This document shows positions 7,854-16,763 of a stretch of DNA of 64,000 bases, in pieces. The translations under genes were made by a program, and so were the position numbers. Within the stretch, counting starts at the first letter, position 1, and the number at the start of each line of letters is the position of its first letter. Where the stretch lies: positions 62,001 through 126,000 of the forward strand of contig CATXCY010000002.1 in the NCBI GenBank assembly GCA_958366945.1, read 5' to 3'. Under the pieces are notes generated by a model, which made no database searches, had not been told where the DNA came from, and saw only the letters and a program-made list of their open reading frames with translations. The stretch is from Bruticola sp004554425 (GTDB lineage Bacteria > Vulcanimicrobiota > Xenobia > Xenobiales > Xenobiaceae).

Positions 7854-10445
7854 TTAAGGGGCTATAACGCGTAAAAATGCTTCAACTACTTGTGGATCAA
7901 AAGCCGATCCTGAACCACCTTTTATAATTTCGCACGCATCGTAAACAGAATACGTTTTGCTACCTGGTCTCCTTTGAGTTAAAGCGTCAAAAGCGTCACA
8001 AACGGCAATTATACGTGCTGCTAAAGGAATACGATCTCCTGTCAAACTGTCTGGAATGCCGCGTCCATCCCAGCGTTCGTGGTGAGCACGAATAACTGGA
8101 CAAAGTGCTCGTAAGCTTGGTACCGAATTTATAATTTCTTCGCTATAGCGAGGGTGGTCCTTAAGAAAATTGTATTCTTCAGGCTCTAAGTGTCTAATAG
8201 TTTGTAATAACCACTCCGGCCATCTGAGGCGACGGGCTCCTTTAGTTTGCAATGCCTCTTGATACTCATCTGAAGTGATATAGTTAAATAAATCGTCTTG
8301 CTTATTGGCGTCTTCTTGCTGGAAAAATATATCTATTTCTCCGATGTCTTTAAACATGGAACCGTATTCTATTTGACGACGCGTTCTAACATCGTCAATT
8401 TTTAGTTCGGCGGCAATTTTTTCTCCCCACTCGGCTATACGTACCAAATGATCGTAAGCGGCTTTTCCACCTAGGCGAACCATAAGAATTGCACCGTTAA
8501 TGCCATTTTCTTCTGCGTTATGTGAAGATGTCTGAGAAGCGCACAACTGTTGGAACAAGTCGGAAACAGACGGCCGTTCAGCGGCGTTGCTAGCTCCGTA
8601 GCGTCGGCTGCTGGCAGGAATATACTTAGTGCGCATACCTTCCATGCGTATAGGAGCTTTGGTACTCAGAATAAGCTTACCTACCCATCCCGTTTCTATA
8701 TTCTCCAAATTTTCGTTGTAAGGCTCGTGTGCTGAAGGAGAAAGGTGCAAAGGATATTTCTTGTCCAGTCCTTCTAAGCGCTTGGCAAAGGCTTCATTAA
8801 AGGAGACTTCTTCTTCCTCGTTTGTGCCATAGTAATCACAAGCTTGGCTGAGTTTGAGCATACTGCTTCTCATGGTCTTGCTTGTTGAAGAGCCAAAAGG
8901 CATAGAAGGTAACTTGCTGCCGATTGTCGCTCCTGGAACTGGTGCAAGAGAGTCTGCAGGAGCCATTTTTATAGGCGTGCTGCTGCGGCCAATTTGTCTT
9001 TTTACTCTGGGCTGATAGAGAGAGTCTAATACTGGTGAGTAAACTGGAATACGTGAATTGGCTGGGCGCCCACCAAAATTGAGAGCTAACTCTAGGCGAA
9101 TTTTAGCCATAGGCACGCTTGAATCGACAGGTCGACTCTCTGTCGCTACAGCGGATCTGTTTTGAGATGCTGAAGTGTGTTTCGGCGCTGTGGCCAGAGC
9201 AAAAGTAGAGTCTGGCTTACGGAAAGCTTGAGGTGCCGCTAAAGCGTTTGGCATATTCATTAAAGGAGTACTGCCGGGAGGGAGTATGGGCTTGCCCACA
9301 AGAGGAGGCAAAGGAGTAGGTTTGGGAATAGATACAGCAGTGCCCAATGGGGACGAAGGCTGCTGTGGTAAAGATAGTTGCGCAGAAGTGGCATTTGCAG
9401 CGTTTGTTGGAACGGCAGTGGAAGAGGAAATGGAACCGCTGTCAGTGGCTCCATCGGTTGGTTCGGCCTGAGCGTTGGGTTCGTTGTCGGTGCTATTGTT
9501 GATAGACGGAATTAAGGGCATTTGTCCAGCTTTGGGAGTAAAAGTTGAGGCAAATACTGATTTACGCTCTTCTTGGGCCTGGGCTCTGGCTTCTTTGCGG
9601 CTCACTTCGCGGAAAGGCGACTTATTCAACTGATTCATAATCAGTTTACTGGAAGTGGTTTGCAACTGAGGAGCAGCGTTAGGATTTTGCAAGGGGGTAG
9701 AAGCCAGAGGCGTAAAGGTGCCTGGCTTAGAAAAAGCTTTACGCGGGGCAACCTTAGGAATGTAAGTTCGGGCCTCAGCTTTTTCTTCTTCCTCTTTTTT
9801 CTTGGCGCTGCGAAGAGTATATGGCAAAGCTTCTTGCTTGAGGGTTTGTTTAGCCCAAGAAGCATTTCTATCGACACTGCCACTAAGATCGATGCGTTGT
9901 CTGGCTGCTGTTTCGTTTAAGATAACTTGAGTTTTGTCCAGTTGGCGTTCTGAACTAACTCCACGCAATATGTCCTCGATATTGACTTCTTTTTCCAGCA
10001 ACTCGGCTCCGCTGGGCAATTCTGCTTCAGGATCTGGTTTGACATGCTGGGCAGAAATAAGAGCTGTTTTTAAACTGTTAGACTCTGAGGCTTGAGTAGA
10101 AGAAGGTACAACAGGAACAGCTGTTTTGGAGGCGCTAAGATCACGCAGTTTCTTCAAATTCTCAGAGTTGAAGGAATCATCCGGAACTTTAGCTGTCTCT
10201 TCATCGCCATCAGAGCCGATAGGAGTATTTTTTGCATAAGCTCTGAGCTTTTTGTACAGTTCATCGTAAAGTGCTAAAAGCTCTTTTGGAGTAGGCGGAG
10301 CCGATTTCTTTTTGGGCGGTTTTCTGCCGGGTGCACTGTTTATAGCCAGTCCGCTGTTCATAATAGGCGTAGTAGACTGGCTGGAAGAACGCATAGTATC
10401 GTCATTCCCAGAAGATGATGAATTGCTCCGGTTGCTTAAGGTCAT
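7854..10445 (-). CDS. Long disordered protein with a degenerate C-terminal HD-GYP-like domain
   Basis: An 863-residue cytoplasmic protein. Roughly the first 600 residues are Ser/Pro/Ala/Thr/Gln-rich, without predicted fold. The last 230 align with HD/HD-GYP domains, which in active members hydrolyse cyclic di-GMP. Visible: an early His (YDHLVRIAEWGEKIA), DHPRYSEEI, HHERWDGRGIPDSLTG, PLAARIIAVCDAFDAL and FDPQVVEAFL. The usual HD pair before GxI is replaced: the sequence reads FKDIGEIDIF, so His is Lys, and GYP is GIP. Loss of that metal ligand suggests a sensor or scaffold rather than an active phosphodiesterase. It lies 84 bases after the BFN nuclease gene and is probably co-transcribed with it. 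Confidence 0.75.
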   Translation of the reverse strand: MTLSNRSNSSSSGNDDTMRSSSQSTTPIMNSGLAINSAPGRKPPKKKSAPPTPKELLALYDELYKKLRAYAKNTPIGSDGDEETAKVPDDSFNSENLKKLRDLSASKTAVPVVPSSTQASESNSLKTALISAQHVKPDPEAELPSGAELLEKEVNIEDILRGVSSERQLDKTQVILNETAARQRIDLSGSVDRNASWAKQTLKQEALPYTLRSAKKKEEEEKAEARTYIPKVAPRKAFSKPGTFTPLASTPLQNPNAAPQLQTTSSKLIMNQLNKSPFREVSRKEARAQAQEERKSVFASTFTPKAGQMPLIPSINNSTDNEPNAQAEPTDGATDSGSISSSTAVPTNAANATSAQLSLPQQPSSPLGTAVSIPKPTPLPPLVGKPILPPGSTPLMNMPNALAAPQAFRKPDSTFALATAPKHTSASQNRSAVATESRPVDSSVPMAKIRLELALNFGGRPANSRIPVYSPVLDSLYQPRVKRQIGRSSTPIKMAPADSLAPVPGATIGSKLPSMPFGSSTSKTMRSSMLKLSQACDYYGTNEEEEVSFNEAFAKRLEGLDKKYPLHLSPSAHEPYNENLENIETGWVGKLILSTKAPIRMEGMRTKYIPASSRRYGASNAAERPSVSDLFQQLCASQTSSHNAEENGINGAILMVRLGGKAAYDHLVRIAEWGEKIAAELKIDDVRTRRQIEYGSMFKDIGEIDIFFQQEDANKQDDLFNYITSDEYQEALQTKGARRLRWPEWLLQTIRHLEPEEYNFLKDHPRYSEEIINSVPSLRALCPVIRAHHERWDGRGIPDSLTGDRIPLAARIIAVCDAFDALTQRRPGSKTYSVYDACEIIKGGSGSAFDPQVVEAFLRVIAP

Positions 10446-10529
10446 GGCTGGCTCACCTAATTAAAAAATGAATGGACAAGAATTTTTATGGTTGATCTCG
10501 AGCCGCTCCGGCAAAAAAAATATTTTTAG

Positions 10530-11132
10530 CTAAGGTTTGTCGTCGCCGTCGAAGTCGTCGGGATCTAAATTGTCAATAAATTGGGACAAAGTGTCATCTT
10601 CAGCTGTTAAATTTTGTACAGCGTTGGAACCTGAACTCTCTTGGTCTTCATTGGCCTCGTCATCACGATCTGATTCTTCTTCACCTACATAAAAGACGTC
10701 TTCTTCAGCTTTTGGAGTGTCAAAACTTATGCTTTTAACTCCTTCAGAGCGCAACACTTCTTCTTCGGCATAAATAGGAGCGTCGGCTCGAAGAGCTATG
10801 GCTATACTATCTGAAGGACGTGCGTCTATAGTAATTTCTTCACCATTTTTTAATAGCACTAACTTGGCATAAAAAGTGCTGCGCACAACTTTAGTAATGA
10901 TAACTTCTTTGATAGAAGCGCCAAGACTGTTAATGATTGTTTTTATAAGATCGTGAGAAGTAGGGCGAGGAACTTCCGTACCTTCCATGGCTAAAGCAAT
11001 GGCTGTCGCTTCAAACACGCCTATGGTAATGGGGAGACTATGATTTTGATTCTCATCAGTCAGAATTACGACTGGGTCGTGGGCAATAATGTCGATACCT
11101 AACTTGTAGACTTGCATTTTGCAAAGAGCCAT
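10530..11132 (-). CDS. Bifunctional nuclease (BFN/DUF151) family protein
   Basis: A 200-residue protein. Residues 1-130 match the BFN/DUF151 family: MQVYKLGID, VVILTDENQNHSLPITIG, EATAIALAMEG, RPTSHDLIKTIINSLGA and IDARPSDSIAIALRADAPIYAEEEVL. Some plant members are reported as nucleases; the bacterial role is poorly defined. The last 60 residues are a strongly acidic Glu/Asp tail ending in DDFDGDDKP, likely disordered. GAAAGG precedes the ATG. It is the first gene of a two-gene minus-strand unit with the degenerate HD-GYP protein. Confidence 0.85.
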   Translation of the reverse strand: MALCKMQVYKLGIDIIAHDPVVILTDENQNHSLPITIGVFEATAIALAMEGTEVPRPTSHDLIKTIINSLGASIKEVIITKVVRSTFYAKLVLLKNGEEITIDARPSDSIAIALRADAPIYAEEEVLRSEGVKSISFDTPKAEEDVFYVGEEESDRDDEANEDQESSGSNAVQNLTAEDDTLSQFIDNLDPDDFDGDDKP

Positions 11133-11326
11133 AGATGAAAGAACCTTTCACTGCGGGAATATTACGCCTGTATCCCGTCTCTCTGATATTGGCTAACTAA
11201 TTTCGACTATAACTCTCCAGATCCTAGTTTACCTTGTGGTGATAATCTAAAATAACGGTCTAGGCAGGCGGAGATCTTCTTTTGCAGTAGAAAAGCTGAA
11301 GCTTGATTAGGAGCTTGGGGACAAGT

Positions 11327-11947
11327 ATGAGTAGTGATTGTAAGTTAAATATTGCTCTTATAGGCAATAGCGAAAATTTAATTACCTGGGGAACTATTTT
11401 ATCCAGAAAAGGACTGACTTTAAGTGGCATTTATATGCCTGCTCATTGGGCTGCTTTGGCTAGCGTTTTGCTCTTGGGATGCCCTGCCTATAGTACTGGC
11501 TTGGAAACTGCCGAATCTGGGGAACTTCTGTTTATCGAAGCCGATTTCTTCGCAACTTGGGAAGAAACTGAAAAGCAGCAGATCCTTCAAGTTAAGGGGC
11601 CTCGGGCTATTGTTTTCGTGCATTTTAATGGAGCCGTTCAGGCTGAAAAGTCAGACGAAGAGAAGCTCGACAAAGTATCTCAACAATTAGTTAGTCGCGC
11701 CAATATCGCTAATAAATATCTGGACAATTGCGAATTTTATGATCTACAACTCTATGGCTCTTTGCCTCTTATTGGTAAAGATGTCCTTAGAGTAGACGAA
11801 GTTTGTGCTGGGCGTCCTCACGAGCCGAATCCAAGTGAAGATTATGTTTTGAGTTGTGCGGGTGTAACATTTGTGCTTAGGCCTTGGCAAGATGAACATA
11901 GTCAGGAAGCCGGTATCGGTCGCATAATTGAAACCGTGCTCGGCTAA
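11327..11947 (+). CDS. Rossmann-like protein of unknown function (possible DUF2520-type N-terminus)
   Basis: A 206-residue protein whose start, LNIALIGNSENLITWG..LSRKGLTLSGIYMP, has the strand-loop-helix pattern of the N-terminal Rossmann domain seen in DUF2520/F420-oxidoreductase-like proteins. The usual GxGxxG is absent (IGNSENLITWG), so dinucleotide binding is doubtful. A later part, RAIVFVHFNGAV, fits the next beta strand. No catalytic motif is recognised. ATG 11327 is used; an in-frame TTG at 11303 is the alternative, and AGGAG lies between the two. It sits 16 bases before the SDR-like gene, clearly as an operon. Function unknown; the family link is weak. Confidence 0.55.
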   Translation: MSSDCKLNIALIGNSENLITWGTILSRKGLTLSGIYMPAHWAALASVLLLGCPAYSTGLETAESGELLFIEADFFATWEETEKQQILQVKGPRAIVFVHFNGAVQAEKSDEEKLDKVSQQLVSRANIANKYLDNCEFYDLQLYGSLPLIGKDVLRVDEVCAGRPHEPNPSEDYVLSCAGVTFVLRPWQDEHSQEAGIGRIIETVLG

Positions 11948-11963
11948 GGGAGGTTATATTTAA

Positions 11964-12686
11964 GTGGGTGAACGTTTTTCTGTGGCAGTAGTTACCGATT
12001 GGCAAGGAACGGCAGGCCCGGCTATTTGCAATGCTCTGATCCAGGCCGGTTTTAGTGTCTTGATAAACGGTCCTCAAGACGTGCTTTTCAATATCCCTCC
12101 TTCTGACGCTATGGGTAAAGTGTTGGCTCAGCCTTTCGATACTACCAACGAGCAAGAAGTGCAAGAAACTTTTTTAACTTGCGCCAATCATTTGGGCGGT
12201 ATTGATGTTTTGGTCAATAACAACTACTTTTGGAATGACGCGGCTTTGGGTGACATCACGGAAAAGATGTGGGAAGAAGTAATCAATCGCGGCTTAAAGA
12301 GTACCTTCTATTGCAGCAGAGCGGCTAGCCGTTTTATGAAAGCTCAGGGCTATGGCAAAATTATTAATGTTATAAGTTCATCTGCGTTTAACGGAGTTTA
12401 TACCCAATTTGCTTCTGTTTGTGCTGGCATCCATTCTTTAACAAAATCGTTAGCCAAAGAGTTGGCTCCGGAAGTGAGAGTTAATTCTGTGGCTCCCGGC
12501 CTTATTGATGAGCCTTGGATAGACGAGGGAGGCAAAGATCTCAGAGAAATGCTCATTAGAGATATTTTGCTTAAACGTTTGTGCTCCAATGATGATATAG
12601 CTGAAGCTGTCAATTATTTAGCTTGCGGAGCCGATTTTATGACTGGCCAGATGCTTGTTTTAGACGGTGGAGAGTGCTTGCATTGA
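11964..12686 (+). CDS. Short-chain dehydrogenase-like protein lacking the YxxxK catalytic pair
   Basis: A 240-residue SDR-fold protein close to FabG in its core: GGIDVLVNNNYFWND near 80, GKIINVISSS near 130, HSLTKSLAKELAPEVRVNSVAPGLIDEPW near 155, and a C-terminal GQMLVLDGG. Aligning on the conserved AG..SLTKSLA block, the catalytic Tyr and Lys of YxxxK are replaced by Phe and Cys (FASVC). The N-terminal glycine motif is also altered (TDWQGTAGPAI). It is therefore probably not an ordinary NAD(P)-dependent reductase. GTG start with AAGGGAGG about 10 bases upstream. Translated right after the Rossmann-like gene, so the two may form a complex. Fold assignment is secure; activity is not. Confidence 0.85.
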   Translation: MGERFSVAVVTDWQGTAGPAICNALIQAGFSVLINGPQDVLFNIPPSDAMGKVLAQPFDTTNEQEVQETFLTCANHLGGIDVLVNNNYFWNDAALGDITEKMWEEVINRGLKSTFYCSRAASRFMKAQGYGKIINVISSSAFNGVYTQFASVCAGIHSLTKSLAKELAPEVRVNSVAPGLIDEPWIDEGGKDLREMLIRDILLKRLCSNDDIAEAVNYLACGADFMTGQMLVLDGGECLH

Positions 12687-12755
12687 TGTTAACTTCGACA
12701 GTGCTTTTTTAGCTGTTTGTTTTGCTAAATGCAAGAATTTAAAGCAATAATCGCC

Positions 12756-12785
12756 GACAGTTGCTCTATTGGGCGACTGTCTTTA
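12756..12785 (+). terminator. Weak terminator before the DUF6754 operon
   Basis: A 9-bp stem (gacagttgc 12756-12764 with gcgactgtc 12773-12781, one G-T) is followed by only a short ttta. It may end the SDR transcript partly. It also covers an in-frame ATG at 12769, which argues for the later start of the next gene. Confidence 0.5.
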
Positions 12786-12798
12786 CTTGATAAATTTT

Positions 12799-15204
12799 AT
12801 GATTAGAAACAATAATCCGATTGTCGCAATTTTAAGTTGCTTTATGTCAATAGCGTTGCTTTTTAGCTTAACGCTTTCTGCCAGCGCCGATCCTGGCAAC
12901 TCTCGGCCAAAATCTGCTGAAGCTACAGGCGCTTCGGCTGTAGAATTGCACAACTTACGTGAACTCAGTCTGGGCTTTTGTCCGGGGCAGGCACGCGCTG
13001 TTTCTTATCGCACTGCCGCCAGAGTTACAAGTGATGAAGGCATGGTGTTTGGGCCTGGTACAGGTGAAGAAATCGGTCTTTACAATCCCGAAGGCTCAAT
13101 TTGCTGCAGCCAAGGACGCTTTTTTGTTTTTTTAGATAAACATTGGTTGACCAGTACCAATTTGTCTACCGGCAAACAAGTAGCCAAAGTGGCTATAAAG
13201 AGTGAAGACGGCCAAATTGTTATGGTGCAAGATAGTGTTACTATTTTGCGTCAAGGCGATCTTGTGTCTGCATATCGTCAAGATACTTTACAATTGCTTT
13301 GGAAACATGATTTTTCAGATGATCTGGGATCACTTTCTGAAAATATGGCTTGTTGGCCGAATTATATTTGCCTTGTAGGTCAAGAAAAAGTTGAAGATGG
13401 CTCTTTCCGCGCCGCTCTAATCAGAGTAAGTGATGGCCAAATAGTTTGGCAAAACGTATTTAAAGGCAGCTGTTTGGGGCTAGCTGCTGCAGCAGAAAAT
13501 GCTTATATAGCTATAGCTGATGGCAAAACTAAAAATAATAATTCTGTAGGCGTTGCCAAAAATGAGCATATTTTTGCCATCAATTTAGAGCGCAGAGAGA
13601 TTAACTCTCTGCCTATAACTCATTTCGCCCGTTTCTATGCCCACGGCAACCGTTTGTATCTCTTTACTGCCGAGCCATTTGAAACTGAGCTTAACTATAG
13701 GCTCTCTACCTATTCTTCTGCATTACAAAGACTTAATGAATCAGATGGCATAGTTTGTGAGTCTTTGCCTAAGTGGATCGATTTTGGTGACGATAAAGTC
13801 AGCATTCTTTGCCATGTGAGAGTTAGTTTTGGCAGTTGGAATTTCATGACTATTTCTTCCGAGGACGGTGCGCTAAGTTCTTCGGTAGTAGATAATAGAG
13901 AAATAGTGCAAGCTATACCTGATAAAGTCGGTACTTGGCTGTTTTTACGTGAAGAAGGAGTTCGCTATCCTGGCTTATTTTTGCTTACCGAAGATAGTTT
14001 AGTTCCCGCTGCTGATTGCGCTATGGAATTAGCCGACAGCACTTATTTAGGATGCAATTCCGCTATTATTGGCGGTTTGCTGTATGCTTGGGGATTTGAA
14101 GATAATAACCAAAATTTGCAACTTTTTATTTTGGATTTTGACAAAAATTCTAGCTCAATTTGGACAGATAAAAGTATCAAGTCGGCCGATTTAGCTTTAT
14201 ATGGTTTAGCTCCAGCCATAGTAGAAAAGACCAATGATTGGCTTACCGGTGAAACTTTTAGCACTTTTAAAGTTATTAACCCCACACAAGGTGGCTTTAG
14301 CTTTACGTCCGAAAAAATTAAAGGCGATTTTTGTAGTAGTGCGATAGGGGAGAAGGAAAATATCTATGTACTTACTTCCCAAGGAGAGTTAAACGCTCTT
14401 AGTGCCGATGGGCGCTTGATTGGCAAACCGGTGGACAATGCCTTTTTTGACTGGACTAAGTGGAACAATTTAGTTGGAGTTCTCTTTTTAACCGGTTGCA
14501 TTCTATGGTTTATTGTTCAGGCTAAACGCGGTAAAAAATTATTTATTCGCAAGATTGCCGGTTTAAACGCGTTAGATGAAGCTGTCGGTCGCGCTACCGA
14601 AATGGGCAAGCCTGTTTTATATATTCCCGGCGTTGGCGAAATAGACGATACACAAACTATGGCTGCTCTATCTGTTTTGGGCCATGTTAGTAGCTGCACT
14701 GCTGAATATGATTGCCCTATTATGGTGCCCAATTGCAGTCCAGTGGTTATGTCCATGGCTCAAGACGCTGTCAGTCAAGCTTACTTAAAAGCCGGTAGGC
14801 CAGATTCATATGTGAGCGACTACATATGTTACCTGTCCGGTGAGCAATTCGGCTTTGCGGCTGGAGTTTGCGGTTTAATGGTGCGTGAAAAACCGGCGGC
14901 TGTTCTCTATATGGGTACCTTCTTGGCTGAAGCTCTTATGTTAGCCGAGACGGGTAATTCTACAGGCGCTATTCAAATAGCCGGTACGGCCAGCGCTTCG
15001 CAATTGCCTTTCTTCGTGGCCGCTTGCGATTATACGCTTATCGGTGAAGAATTATATGCCGCTTCGGCTTACTTGTCAGATGATCCCATGCAAATAGGCT
15101 CTCTCAAAGGCCAAGATGCTGCTAAGGCTTTAATTATGGCTTTAATTATTGTAGGGGTTATTTGTTTAAGCTTAGGTTGCGATTGGATAAATTGTTTGTG
15201 GTAG
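12799..15204 (+). CDS. DUF6754 membrane protein with a periplasmic beta-propeller-like region
   Basis: An 801-residue membrane protein. A signal/anchor segment (about residues 7-30, ending SASADPG) leads to about 520 exported residues with PQQ-propeller-like strand repeats such as GQIVMVQDSVTILRQGD and YRQDTLQLLWKHD. A transmembrane helix at about 556-576 is followed by a cytosolic domain recognisable as DUF6754: ALDEAVGRATEMGKPVLYIPG, PIMVPNCSPVVMSMAQ, GNSTGAIQIAGTASASQLPFF, CDYTLIGEELYAASAYLS and GSLKGQDAAKA. A last helix lies at 775-795. The DUF6754 part has no assigned function. It leads a run of four membrane-protein genes. ATG 12799 is chosen since the earlier ATG lies in a hairpin; no strong Shine-Dalgarno is visible. 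Confidence 0.8.
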   Translation: MIRNNNPIVAILSCFMSIALLFSLTLSASADPGNSRPKSAEATGASAVELHNLRELSLGFCPGQARAVSYRTAARVTSDEGMVFGPGTGEEIGLYNPEGSICCSQGRFFVFLDKHWLTSTNLSTGKQVAKVAIKSEDGQIVMVQDSVTILRQGDLVSAYRQDTLQLLWKHDFSDDLGSLSENMACWPNYICLVGQEKVEDGSFRAALIRVSDGQIVWQNVFKGSCLGLAAAAENAYIAIADGKTKNNNSVGVAKNEHIFAINLERREINSLPITHFARFYAHGNRLYLFTAEPFETELNYRLSTYSSALQRLNESDGIVCESLPKWIDFGDDKVSILCHVRVSFGSWNFMTISSEDGALSSSVVDNREIVQAIPDKVGTWLFLREEGVRYPGLFLLTEDSLVPAADCAMELADSTYLGCNSAIIGGLLYAWGFEDNNQNLQLFILDFDKNSSSIWTDKSIKSADLALYGLAPAIVEKTNDWLTGETFSTFKVINPTQGGFSFTSEKIKGDFCSSAIGEKENIYVLTSQGELNALSADGRLIGKPVDNAFFDWTKWNNLVGVLFLTGCILWFIVQAKRGKKLFIRKIAGLNALDEAVGRATEMGKPVLYIPGVGEIDDTQTMAALSVLGHVSSCTAEYDCPIMVPNCSPVVMSMAQDAVSQAYLKAGRPDSYVSDYICYLSGEQFGFAAGVCGLMVREKPAAVLYMGTFLAEALMLAETGNSTGAIQIAGTASASQLPFFVAACDYTLIGEELYAASAYLSDDPMQIGSLKGQDAAKALIMALIIVGVICLSLGCDWINCLW

Positions 15205-15243
15205 TTTTGTTTTTAAGAGTTATTTATGTGCAGAGGTTAAGTT

Positions 15244-15906
15244 ATGAAGCGTGAGATTCCTTTGCTGATTACTTCCATAGCCGGCTTGGTTATGATTGTG
15301 CAATTTTATACTTACCCACTCAATTGGTTGGGCGATCTATTCAATGATTTTTACAATATCATTTTGACTTTCGCTTTTGTGTTGGGGGCTTTAAGTCTTT
15401 TTGCCGTCAATGGCAAAAAAATACTCAGTCAGACTCCGGGATGGGGCTACAACTTAGTATTGCTTATTTCCTTGGTGGTAACTCTAGTTTGCGGATTATT
15501 TTTAGCTCCCCAAGGTAAGTTGCCTACCGATGAGGGGACAGCTTTTAGTTGGATCTTTGACAATATCTTTACTCCTTTGTCGGCAGCTACTTATAGCTTG
15601 TTGGCTTTTTATATAGCGTCAGCTTCTTTTAGAGCTTTTAGGGCGCGATCTTGGGAAGCTACCTTACTTCTGGTAACTGCTTTTATAGTTATGCTTTTTA
15701 GGGTGCCTTTGGGAGAGCACTTGTGGCACGCTTTGCCTATTGTCGGACAGTATGATATTGCCAAATTTATTGAAGATTGGCTGATGGGAGCTTTTAACGC
15801 GGCTGGCCAAAGAGCTATTCTTTTAGGAGCTTCGGTCGGTTTAATTTCTGTATCATTAAAAATACTTTTGGGCATTGAACGCTCTTACTTGGGAGGCTCC
15901 GACTAA
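15244..15906 (+). CDS. Integral membrane protein of the DUF6754 module (five to six helices)
   Basis: A 220-residue protein with hydrophobic segments near residues 7-20, 35-55, 67-88, 115-130, 138-155 and 190-207. I recognise no named domain. Between helices it has a short polar loop APQGKLPTDEGTAFSW and a conserved-looking FRAFRARSWEA. A GAGGT lies just before the ATG. It follows the DUF6754 gene by 39 bases and its stop codon overlaps the next start (taatg), so the products are made together. Role is inferred from company only: a subunit of the same membrane assembly. Confidence 0.75.
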   Translation: MKREIPLLITSIAGLVMIVQFYTYPLNWLGDLFNDFYNIILTFAFVLGALSLFAVNGKKILSQTPGWGYNLVLLISLVVTLVCGLFLAPQGKLPTDEGTAFSWIFDNIFTPLSAATYSLLAFYIASASFRAFRARSWEATLLLVTAFIVMLFRVPLGEHLWHALPIVGQYDIAKFIEDWLMGAFNAAGQRAILLGASVGLISVSLKILLGIERSYLGGSD

Positions 15907-16745
15907 TGTTAGCCAAATTGGCCCATTTGGATAGGCGTTGGATCTTTTTAGCTTTGGCTCTGTCCGTGGTTATACCTTTGCTTTGGCCGCCGGAATTGCC
16001 GGTTGAGCCCAGTCCTTTAAGCAAGAAATTTTACAATACTGTAGAGCAATTGCCAGAAGGCTCTTACGTCTGTTTGTCCTTTGATTATGGGCCGGGTACC
16101 AAAGTTGAGTGCCATCCTATGGCTGTAGCTATGTTGCACCACCTTTTCCGTCGCCAATGTAAAGTTGTCTGTATCGCTTTATGGCCTGAAGGTAGCTTGT
16201 TTGCTAGAGAAGCTTTGCAACAAGTGGCTCCTCAATACAATGCCCAAGACGGAATTGATTACGTAAATTTAGGCTATAAAAATGGTGGCGAAGTTGTGTT
16301 AAGAGCTATGGGCGAAAGCTTTAGTTCTATGTTTCCGGCCGATTTGGCTGGTCGACCTACCGAGAGCCTACCTATTATGCAAGAAGTTAAGGGCTGGGAA
16401 AGTTTCGCTCTGGTTTGTGATTGGTCTATGGGAAGACCCGGTTTAGCTGAATTTGTGCGTGTAGTTGTAGGACAATACCATCGTCCTTTGCTTTCTGGCA
16501 CTACTGCTGTAACTACTCCAGAAGCTTATCCATTTCTAAACTCCGGTCAGGTAATCGGCCTTTTGGGCGGTTTGCGTGGAGCCAGCGAATATGAAGTTTT
16601 GATAGGCTTAAAAGGCGGTCAGGCTACTAGAGGTATTGACGCTCAATCAATAGCCCATTTCTTCGTGGCTTTTTTAATCATTTTGGCCAATGTTATTTAC
16701 TTTTCTGAACGTTGGGCCGACAAAAATAACGGCAAAAAGCTGTAG
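15906..16745 (+). CDS. Membrane-anchored protein of the DUF6754 module with a soluble middle domain
   Basis: A 279-residue protein with one helix at about 10-27, a soluble domain of about 210 residues, and a second helix at about 250-268. The soluble part opens with LPEGSYVCLSFDYGPGTKVECHPMAVAMLHHLF and contains VVCIALWPEGSLFAREAL, which reads like an alpha/beta fold. The last segment before the second helix (ATRGIDAQSIAHFFVAFLIILANVIYF) fits a membrane-proximal linker. Translation is coupled to the preceding gene by a one-base stop/start overlap. No known enzyme motif is visible. Function unknown. Confidence 0.75.
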   Translation: MLAKLAHLDRRWIFLALALSVVIPLLWPPELPVEPSPLSKKFYNTVEQLPEGSYVCLSFDYGPGTKVECHPMAVAMLHHLFRRQCKVVCIALWPEGSLFAREALQQVAPQYNAQDGIDYVNLGYKNGGEVVLRAMGESFSSMFPADLAGRPTESLPIMQEVKGWESFALVCDWSMGRPGLAEFVRVVVGQYHRPLLSGTTAVTTPEAYPFLNSGQVIGLLGGLRGASEYEVLIGLKGGQATRGIDAQSIAHFFVAFLIILANVIYFSERWADKNNGKKL

Positions 16746-16763
16746 AGAGGCTGAAAAATAGAA

